A DNA stretch of 29,254 bases, from contig CANDCW010000025.1 of assembly GCA_947383275.1 (NCBI GenBank), positions 1 through 29,254 of the forward strand. The letters are read 5' to 3'. Made by a program: the position numbers and the translations under genes. Positions 24,104 through 29,254 of this stretch are shown here, one piece after another. The notes beneath the pieces were generated by a model, which saw only the letters and a program-made list of their open reading frames with translations, did not search any database and had not been told where the DNA came from. Source of the stretch: an uncultured Bacillota bacterium. GTDB taxonomy: Bacteria; Bacillota; Clostridia; Oscillospirales; Oscillospiraceae. Within the stretch, counting starts at the first letter, position 1. Each line of letters begins with the position of its first letter.

Positions 24104-24922
24104 TTACTGCTCCAGAGCTGTGACCTTCCAGCGGAAATCCCGTTCATCTCGGACACATGTGTACAGCGTGATCCGGTTATCGCTGGTGGCGGCGGTGCCG
24201 CTGGTGTCCGTCTCGGAGACCTTCTCCACGCTGCTGACGGCGTAGCTCCGGGTGCCCAGCCTGGTGGTGAGGGTGATGGTATCGCCGGCGTGTAGCTTAT
24301 GAATGTTGCCAAAATAGCAGTTTGTTCCTCGATTGTGCCCCGCGACGCAGACATTTCCGGCCCAGATACTGGTCTCGGTGAAGTGCCCGGCACCCTTGGC
24401 CAGGGTCTTGCTGTCCGTGCCCTGGTAGACCTTGACGGACAGGCCGATGGCGGGGATTTTCAGCGTCCCCAGGTGGCCACCGCTGTAGTAGAGGTCATCG
24501 GTCACGTCAGTAAATCCGACAACGCTGCCGCCCTGGATGATCCCGCTGGGGCTGCCGGGGATCTGCGTCATGGTAATGCCGCCCGAGCCGGGGGGTTGGG
24601 CGCCATTGTCAATGGCGGGGTAATTGACGCTCCCGACCTGGTTGACCAGCCCGCCGTTCAGCGCGCCGGGGACAAGGTTGGGGGTGAGGGCCTCGCCGCT
24701 GCCGGGGAGGTAACTGGTCGGAGTGCCGAAGCCGGGCGGAACCAGGGCCACGTTCTTACTGCGATCCACGTTGGGGTCCTCCTGGGTGTAGGGGGCGTCC
24801 TGACTGGTCGGCCTGCCGAACAGGTAGTCCTCCGGGGCATCGTAGGTATATTCCAACGCGCTGGCCTGGCCCACACACATAGCACACAGAGCCAGAGTCA
24901 GCAGAATCTTGCGGAATTTCAA
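24104..24922 (-). CDS. Sortase (class D-like) with long Pro/Gly-rich N-terminal region
   Basis: About 272 residues. The C-terminal 130 residues form a sortase domain: GTLKIPAIGLSVKVYQGTD, VAGHNRGTNCYFGNI with the catalytic His, RITLYTCVRDERDFRWKV with the catalytic Cys and the Arg. Between residues 35 and 135 there is a Pro/Gly/Ser-rich spacer. The start is TTG at 24922, 4 bp after the previous stop with AAAGGAGATG ahead; the ATG at 24970 would give a signal unlike the family. The N-terminal hydrophobic stretch ends VGQASALEY, an AxA-type cleavage site, so the enzyme may be released rather than membrane-held. Its obvious substrate is the LPRTGY adhesin encoded two genes downstream. A class B assignment is possible. 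Confidence 0.85.
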   Translation of the reverse strand: MKFRKILLTLALCAMCVGQASALEYTYDAPEDYLFGRPTSQDAPYTQEDPNVDRSKNVALVPPGFGTPTSYLPGSGEALTPNLVPGALNGGLVNQVGSVNYPAIDNGAQPPGSGGITMTQIPGSPSGIIQGGSVVGFTDVTDDLYYSGGHLGTLKIPAIGLSVKVYQGTDSKTLAKGAGHFTETSIWAGNVCVAGHNRGTNCYFGNIHKLHAGDTITLTTRLGTRSYAVSSVEKVSETDTSGTAATSDNRITLYTCVRDERDFRWKVTALEQ

Positions 24923-24926
24923 GGGA

Positions 24927-25856
24927 TCATCTCCTTTCACGAATCTTTTTGAACACAAACACCCCGCCAACGGCCACCACAGCCACCAGACCGGCGATCA
25001 GCAGAGGCTGTTTCAGTCCGGCGATGTTGAAGGGGACTTTTGTGGTATCTGTGGCGTTCGTTCCGCTGCCGTCCGGGGCTTGGGAGTCAGCCGGGGCCTC
25101 CACGCTGCCGAAAGTGGCGGTGTAGGTAACCACATCGCAGCCTGTCTTGGCCACCTCGCCGGTGTAGTTGGCGCTGACCGTGTAGCCGGTGGCGTACTTG
25201 CTGGAGGTGGTGCCGGTGTACTTGGCCGTGGCAGTATAGCGGATCATGGGATTGCCCTCGCCATCCGTCTGGGTAGAGTCGCTCCACTGGACGTCCGCCA
25301 GAGTGAGGGTCCGGCCTTTGTCCTCCACCGTCTTGGGAATCAGGGACAGGTCCGCCTCCGACAAATTGGGGTAGCTGCGGGAAGCGGAGACGGTGCCTGT
25401 CCTGGTGGCGTAGCCGTCCGTGGTCACCTGGACGGTGGTGTGGTCCAGGTGGAGGGTGCCGGTGTAGCCGTCCTCGGTGGTGACCTCCATTTCAGCGTCC
25501 AGCTGCCGGAGGACGGCCTCCATGTTGTTGGTATCGCTGGGCTGGGTGATCGTGTGGACGTAAGGCTTGGTGTCCACCCCCACCTCGTCCTTCTTGGTCA
25601 TGTCCAGCAGGTAGTACAGCCGTCCGCCCCGGGTGAAGTCCTCTGTGGGGATGCCGCCGGGATCGTCGTCCAGAGAGAGCTGATACACCTTGTCGATGCG
25701 GAGCTCGTCCAGGGGGCCGTAGGTGTACTCCTCCACCGAGATGGGATAGTAGCAGCTGTCCTTGCCGGGGGCGGGCTCCTCAGCAGCGAAAGCGGGGACG
25801 GACAGGGCAGTGCAGAGAATCAGTGCGGTGATAAGCAAAGAAACTGATTTTTTCAT
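24927..25856 (-). CDS. Membrane-anchored surface protein, 309 aa
   Basis: The protein begins with signal peptide MKKSVSLLITALILCTALSV (cleavage after AFA) and ends with a transmembrane helix (residues about 283-302, LLIAGLVAVVAVGGVFVF) and the stop-transfer tail KKIRERR, so it is anchored in the membrane and faces outward. The outer part of about 260 residues is rich in Thr, Tyr and Asp with beta-rich repeats (GYTGTLHLDHTTVQVTTDGY; YTATAKYTGTTSSKYATGY) and no LPXTG motif. I do not recognise a named family. Co-translation with the sortase (4-bp gap) suggests a partner or scaffold for adhesin display. ATG at 25856 follows AAAGGAGTC. Confidence 0.75.
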   Translation of the reverse strand: MKKSVSLLITALILCTALSVPAFAAEEPAPGKDSCYYPISVEEYTYGPLDELRIDKVYQLSLDDDPGGIPTEDFTRGGRLYYLLDMTKKDEVGVDTKPYVHTITQPSDTNNMEAVLRQLDAEMEVTTEDGYTGTLHLDHTTVQVTTDGYATRTGTVSASRSYPNLSEADLSLIPKTVEDKGRTLTLADVQWSDSTQTDGEGNPMIRYTATAKYTGTTSSKYATGYTVSANYTGEVAKTGCDVVTYTATFGSVEAPADSQAPDGSGTNATDTTKVPFNIAGLKQPLLIAGLVAVVAVGGVFVFKKIRERR

Positions 25857-25899
25857 CTTGATTGACTCCTTTAAATCTTCATATACGTGGAGTTTGCTC

Positions 25900-27762
25900 T
25901 TATCTGGCGTCGTGGCGAATAGTGGGGGCGCCCCGCTGGGGCGGAGCGATGGTCTTTTCGATGGAGCCGCCGATCTGCTTGCTCATGTCCTGGATGCTGC
26001 TCAGAACCTTTTGCCGGTTCTGGGTCTGCCACCCCTGGTAGAGGTCGGGCAGCCCGGACAGGTCGGGCATCTCCCGCTCGATCCCGAAGCGGCGGCACAG
26101 GACGCAGGACACACTCTGGGCGCTCAGATCGTAGCTCTCCCGGCGATAATTCTGGTTGAAGCCCTTGTCATGGAACCGGGCGTGGGCGATCTGGGCGGCG
26201 ATGGCCGCAAACGCCTCGCTGTCCGAATAGCCGGGGTTGATGATCAGCTGCTTGCTCTTGGGGTCATAGAGAGCGGCGGCGGTCAGCTCCCGGTCTGTGA
26301 CCACGGGGACGGGGGAGAATCTCAGCAGGACCGTCAGCGCCGTCTCCATTTCTCTGGTGTCATCCTGGAGCAGCAGGGGCGGTTTCACCTCCCGGCCCTG
26401 GGTCTGGCTGACGTCGTAGGCGTCCGACAGGACATAGCCCCGGCCCGAGGGGGACCTGATGAAGATCTTGGCGCTCCGGTCCAGCTCCTCATCGGGCACG
26501 AAGCGGCCCAGGCCCCTCCAGCGGTCACGGGTGCCGAAGAGGGTGGCCTCCGGCTGCTGGATCATAATCAGGGCGATGTTGCCGGCGCCGTAGGCGGGGT
26601 TGTCCCCCTGCAGCTCCAAGTACCGGGCGTATGCCTCCGGGTTGGTGGTGATCTCATTGATGCTGGCGTCCCGCAGGTCGGTGGCCGTCTCCCGTTCCGC
26701 CTGCCGCAGCTCCCGCCACTGGGTATCCGCCGCGGCCTTGTCGCTGACCAGTTTTTCCAAGTCTGCCATTGGTTGAAAAACCTCCTTTTTTGTATTTGAA
26801 ATTTCTGTTTTTAATGGTTTAATTTCTTTTCCGAAGACTAAATGCTGCAAATGCTCGTTCCAGTCCTTTCCCAGGGGCGGGGTGCGGGTGGACACCTGGT
26901 AACCCCGCTGCTCATACTCCGCCGTCAGTTTCCGGGCGGCCTCCTGGCCTGGGCCGTCCGCATCCAGGCATAGGATGATCCGCTTCAGATGGGGGTGGTC
27001 CTTCAGATAGGTATCCAACCCTCCCTGGTACAGGCCGCACAGAGCCACGGCGTTGCTTTTGACCTTGGGGTGCATGGTGCAGAAACTCATAAGGTCGATA
27101 GGCGCCTCGAATACTGCCACCCAATCCAGGGACGGGTCACAGGGTAGGGGAAATGCCACGCTTTTGTCGCTGCCGGTGACGTCCCCCTTGAAACCGGGGC
27201 CGTCCAGGTCGTAGGTACCCCGCTTGCTTGCAAATCTGGGCTGGCCACCGACCTCTCTGCCAACAAACACGCAGTTGTGGTGCAGGGCGTCCTCGTACAG
27301 CAACCCGGCCTGGATAAAGTCCCGAATCACCTGGGGGGCAATGCCTCTCCTTTGCAGATAGGCGAACACCCGCCGCTGATCCCAGTTGGGGGTTGGAAGG
27401 ACAAACGGGGGCTTTCCCTCTGGCTGCTCCGCCCTGGGCGGCGGCCTGCCAGGAGGGTCCCGCGCCCGGTGGCCATTGAACTCCAGCAGGTAGTTCACCG
27501 CCTCCGGGAAGCTCTTGCTGCAGAACTCCTGAAGGAAGGTGATGGCATCCCCGCCTTGGCCGGTGGAGTAACGCCGCCACTTTCGGCGGTTCTTAATGCG
27601 GATGCTGTCCATCTCCCTGGTAGTGTAGTAGCTGCCCAACCGCCGCACCTGGTAGCCCAGGTGGGACAGCAGGTCGGGCAGGTCCGTTTCCTTGGCGATG
27701 TCCATCTCCTCCGGGGTAAAGCGGCAGGATGGGCTCTGATCTGATGTTCTCGTAAGATTCAC
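25900..27762 (-). CDS. LtrC/ArdC-like DNA-processing protein with Toprim domain
   Basis: About 620 residues. The N-terminal part (FTPEEMDIAKETDLPDLL, later GGDAITFLQEF) is the degenerate primase-type zinc-finger region of DUF3991/Toprim proteins. A Toprim domain follows, with VFEAPIDLMSF holding the Glu and LCLDADGPGQEAA holding the DxD. The C-terminal 280 residues resemble ArdC: an ssDNA-binding part (IALIMIQQPEATLFG, WRGLGRFV) and a zincin-like part in which the HExxH motif reads AQIAH. The role is inferred as processing or protecting single-stranded DNA during transfer. Start is unclear: an in-frame ATG at 27801 lies inside a terminator hairpin, GTG at 27762 overlaps the AGGAGGTG site, and the first good ATG (27705) would cut the conserved N-terminus. 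Ends RHDAR. Confidence 0.8.
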   Translation of the reverse strand: MNLTRTSDQSPSCRFTPEEMDIAKETDLPDLLSHLGYQVRRLGSYYTTREMDSIRIKNRRKWRRYSTGQGGDAITFLQEFCSKSFPEAVNYLLEFNGHRARDPPGRPPPRAEQPEGKPPFVLPTPNWDQRRVFAYLQRRGIAPQVIRDFIQAGLLYEDALHHNCVFVGREVGGQPRFASKRGTYDLDGPGFKGDVTGSDKSVAFPLPCDPSLDWVAVFEAPIDLMSFCTMHPKVKSNAVALCGLYQGGLDTYLKDHPHLKRIILCLDADGPGQEAARKLTAEYEQRGYQVSTRTPPLGKDWNEHLQHLVFGKEIKPLKTEISNTKKEVFQPMADLEKLVSDKAAADTQWRELRQAERETATDLRDASINEITTNPEAYARYLELQGDNPAYGAGNIALIMIQQPEATLFGTRDRWRGLGRFVPDEELDRSAKIFIRSPSGRGYVLSDAYDVSQTQGREVKPPLLLQDDTREMETALTVLLRFSPVPVVTDRELTAAALYDPKSKQLIINPGYSDSEAFAAIAAQIAHARFHDKGFNQNYRRESYDLSAQSVSCVLCRRFGIEREMPDLSGLPDLYQGWQTQNRQKVLSSIQDMSKQIGGSIEKTIAPPQRGAPTIRHDAR

Positions 27763-27773
27763 CTCCTCTTGAG

Positions 27774-27820
27774 AACGCAAAAAGTCCCCGGAGCATCCCA
27801 ATCCTGGGGCGCTCCGGGGG
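27774..27820 (-). terminator. Intrinsic terminator between the RHH gene and the Toprim gene
   Basis: On the minus strand CCCCGGAGC and GCTCCGGGG form a 9-bp stem enclosing a smaller inner pairing, followed by ACTTTTTGCG. A second, weaker inverted repeat (GCCCAC...GTGGGC) lies between it and the stop of the upstream gene. The structure ends about 5-10 bp before the Toprim gene's ribosome binding site, so it either ends the upstream transcript or acts as an attenuator. Confidence 0.75.
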
Positions 27821-27879
27821 CTCTCTGCCTGTGTGTTCAGTTGTGCCTTACACGGCCCACACGCTGGCCGACGTGGGCT

Positions 27880-28278
27880 TTACACCTCCTCCTGGTGCTG
27901 GGACTCGTCTTGGTCTGCCAGGGGCTCACAGGGAGCGACACCGGCCTCATCCACGTCCATGGGCTCGGCCATGTTCAGGGCTCCCTCAATCAGGCCCAGG
28001 ACAAACTCCCGCTGGGTGACCTTTCTGCCCAGGCGGGCGCTCTCACGGTCCAGGTGGGCCTTGATCCTCTGGAAAAGGTCCTCAGAGATCTGGAATGCCA
28101 TCGTTCTGGTGTTAGCTGCCATAGTCTTGTTACCTCCGTCTTTCTTCATTTCGTAGTATTCGGTGAGCAGGCTGGTGATGTATTCGCTGGTGGTCTGGCC
28201 CAACTGTTCCTTGGCCTCTGTTACCTGGGCATGGAGGCTGAGGGGTATCTGAGCACACAAGTTTTTTCTTTGTTCCAC
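27880..28278 (-). CDS. Small protein with two ribbon-helix-helix-like segments
   Basis: A 132-residue protein starting with GTG (AAGGGAG lies 7 nt upstream). Residues about 5-44 (CAQIPLSLHAQVTEAKEQLG, then TSEYITSLLTEYYE) and about 56-102 (TMAFQISEDLFQRIKAHLDR, then VTQREFVLGLIEGAL) each show the strand-helix-helix pattern of RHH DNA-binding folds, so one chain could form an intramolecular RHH dimer. Such proteins in conjugative elements act as relaxosome accessory (MobC-like) factors or as autoregulators. The C-terminus is acidic (DQDESQHQEEV). It is separated from its neighbours by a 153-bp leader and a terminator, so it is probably its own transcription unit. RHH assignment is by pattern only. 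Confidence 0.6.
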   Translation of the reverse strand: MEQRKNLCAQIPLSLHAQVTEAKEQLGQTTSEYITSLLTEYYEMKKDGGNKTMAANTRTMAFQISEDLFQRIKAHLDRESARLGRKVTQREFVLGLIEGALNMAEPMDVDEAGVAPCEPLADQDESQHQEEV

Positions 28279-28309
28279 GCTGCTGTCTCCCTTCTTGTAT
28301 GGTGAAGTC

Positions 28310-28315
28310 AGTATA
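28310..28315 (-). promoter_or_regulatory. Possible -10 box for the RHH gene
   Basis: TATACT on the minus strand lies 32 nt before the GTG start of the RHH gene in the only leader region larger than 100 bp in this part. No convincing -35 element is seen 16-18 nt further up, so the call is weak. Confidence 0.2.
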
Positions 28316-28431
28316 GCCGAAAGGTATGGAAGAAGCTATTACCAACACCACCAAAGAACCGCAGACAGATGCAGCATAAGCACCAGTGTGAACAGTTAGG
28401 AAACGCCGCCCCTGACCCACAGGAGCGTGTC

Positions 28432-29142
28432 CTACCGGCTGGGGGCGGGCGGTTTTTTCCTTTTAGGAGCGGCGTCAGGCTGCTTTTCCTGGCACCCCAT
28501 TGTGATCTGCCCGTCTACCTGTGTCACAGGTTGACGGGCGCCGCGCTCCTTATCGGTGGCGGTTCGGATGCCCTCACCGTGGGATGTCTGTGCGGAAACC
28601 AGCCAGCCCTTTTGGAGCAGTTCGGCTATAAGGCCGGCTGCAAATTTATTTCCTATCTTATTATCTCTGTTTTTGTCGCACAGGCGGCGGATCTCAAACT
28701 TCGTTGCAACATGCTCCGCGACGGGGGCGACAATGTAGAGATTTCTTCGTTTTGTTTTGCATTGTTCCAGAATATAAGCTGTAATCTCGTCTCGTTGTGC
28801 CTCCAGTGCCGCCTGGTATTCCCCGTCGCTCAGGCCCTGGTACTCCTCGTAGCGATCCACATGGTAACAGCGAAAGGCCTGCGCATTCAACAGTTGCTCT
28901 TGCAGAGACTGGATATTGGTCTCCTCCATCACCCCGCTGAAGCTGGTGGGGTGCAGGTAGAGGTCCTGCCAGTCCTTGGTGACCACGTCGCAGCCCCCAT
29001 TGTGACCCAATTTGATTGTCCATCCCAACTCCTGGAACAACTGGCGGCTTTCCTCCTTAAATGCCGACCTGTCGGTATCGCTAGACCAGCCAGAGGAATA
29101 GCCTTTTGTGTGGATGCGAAAATAGACCTTCCGATATGCCAT
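28432..29142 (-). CDS. Hypothetical protein, 236 aa
   Basis: I do not recognise this protein. It begins MAYRKVYFRIHTKGYSSGW from ATG at 29142 with AAGGAAGGG as ribosome binding site; the frame remains open upstream to 29223 but that stretch is a terminator hairpin and should not be coding. Residues 1-75 appear beta-rich with aromatic residues; residues 85-140 are helical (LSDGEYQAALEAQRDEITAY). Residues about 145-205 (RNLYIVAPVAEHVATKFEI, FAAGLIAELLQKGWLVSAQT) could be a winged-helix-like domain. It ends KRKKPPAPSR, a basic tail like that of the left-hand accessory proteins although no gene follows closely. Probably an accessory protein of the element. Confidence 0.6.
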   Translation of the reverse strand: MAYRKVYFRIHTKGYSSGWSSDTDRSAFKEESRQLFQELGWTIKLGHNGGCDVVTKDWQDLYLHPTSFSGVMEETNIQSLQEQLLNAQAFRCYHVDRYEEYQGLSDGEYQAALEAQRDEITAYILEQCKTKRRNLYIVAPVAEHVATKFEIRRLCDKNRDNKIGNKFAAGLIAELLQKGWLVSAQTSHGEGIRTATDKERGARQPVTQVDGQITMGCQEKQPDAAPKRKKPPAPSR

Positions 29143-29167
29143 ATCGAATTCCCTTCCTTGTTTTCGA

Positions 29168-29198
29168 AATAAAAACAGCCTGACACTGTATGTCAGGC
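29168..29198 (-). terminator. Intrinsic terminator at the right edge
   Basis: GCCTGACA and TGTCAGGC form an 8-bp stem with a 5-nt loop, followed on the minus strand by TGTTTTTATTT. It should end transcription of a gene outside the window to the right, just before the 236-residue gene. Confidence 0.75.
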
Positions 29199-29208
29199 GC
29201 AGCTTGTC

Positions 29209-29238
29209 GAAAAAGTCTGCCAAATGGCAGACTTTTTC
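29209..29238. repeat. Perfect 13-bp inverted repeat
   Basis: The arms GAAAAAGTCTGCC and GGCAGACTTTTTC are perfect inverted copies around a 4-nt loop. The element lies 10 bp from the terminator at 29168-29198. Because it has a T run on either strand it could terminate in both directions; it could also be part of a dispersed palindromic repeat. Confidence 0.7.
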
Positions 29239-29254
29239 ATATAAATGTGGTAAA

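Noticed and set aside
25762..26799. Open frame of 345 codons on the plus strand
   Set aside because: Antisense to the LtrC-like gene; no start signal and no recognisable domain.
29143..29223. N-terminal extension of the 236-residue protein from a TTG codon
   Set aside because: The stretch is occupied by a terminator hairpin and part of an inverted repeat; the ATG at 29142 has a strong ribosome binding site.
1..29254. CRISPR array, tRNA, rRNA, insertion sequence or integrase
   Set aside because: I saw no regularly spaced short repeats, no tRNA-like or rRNA sequence and no transposase or recombinase motifs in the window.

Overview
The window is about 29 kb of GC-rich DNA in which every gene I accept lies on the minus strand, so transcription runs from the right edge to the left. 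Gene content (LtrC/ArdC-like Toprim protein, SSB, ParB-like protein, DUF4314, DUF4240, DUF3846, YodL-like, ParM/ParR, C5 methyltransferase, amidoligase, sortase plus giant CnaB adhesin) is that of an integrative and conjugative element or conjugative plasmid of a gut Clostridia, most likely an Oscillospiraceae-type bacterium. The host call is inference from gene families, strong purine-rich ribosome binding sites and base composition. No relaxase, VirB4/VirD4 coupling protein, integrase or attachment site is in view, so this is an internal part of the element.

Layout in order of transcription (right to left). (1) 29254-27880: two hairpins at the edge, an unrecognised protein, and a small protein with two ribbon-helix-helix-like segments. 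(2) 27762-25900: a Toprim/ArdC-like DNA-processing protein. (3) 25856-14350: a surface block of a membrane-anchored surface protein, a sortase, a secreted NlpC/P60-like peptidase and a 2950-residue adhesin with about 21 CnaB/SpaA-type domains ending in LPRTGY. The adhesin gene is preceded by a terminator-like hairpin and a possible leader ORF. (4) 14270-12660: SSB, ParB-like protein and DUF4314. (5) 12663-7267: a compact array of unrecognised or DUF proteins, including a three-copy family, a shared 'GWGEG' domain and two DUF4240 proteins. (6) 7270-5917: ParM and ParR for segregation. (7) 5945-3033: C5-cytosine methyltransferase, amidoligase, an 83-residue protein and a gamma-glutamylcyclotransferase-like enzyme. 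(8) 3006-1: further accessory proteins, a remnant of an S-adenosylmethionine synthetase, a YodL-like protein and the start of a PP-loop (PAPS-reductase-like) gene cut by the window edge.

From 14270 to the left edge the genes overlap or sit within about 35 bp of each other, so they probably form one long translationally coupled operon. The core (LtrC-like, SSB, ParB-like, ParMR) should serve DNA processing and maintenance. The surface block should alter the host envelope or cell-cell contact. The amidoligase/cyclotransferase pair and the methyltransferase look like modification or host-interaction functions.

The most unusual features are: a basic C-terminal tail ending in Arg shared by about fifteen otherwise unrelated proteins; a near-identical 29-bp gene junction that also marks an apparent chimeric duplicate gene; the metK fragment; an LPRTGY adhesin with no membrane segment next to a sortase with a signal-peptide-like N-terminus; and a catalytically degenerate ArdC-type metallopeptidase domain.
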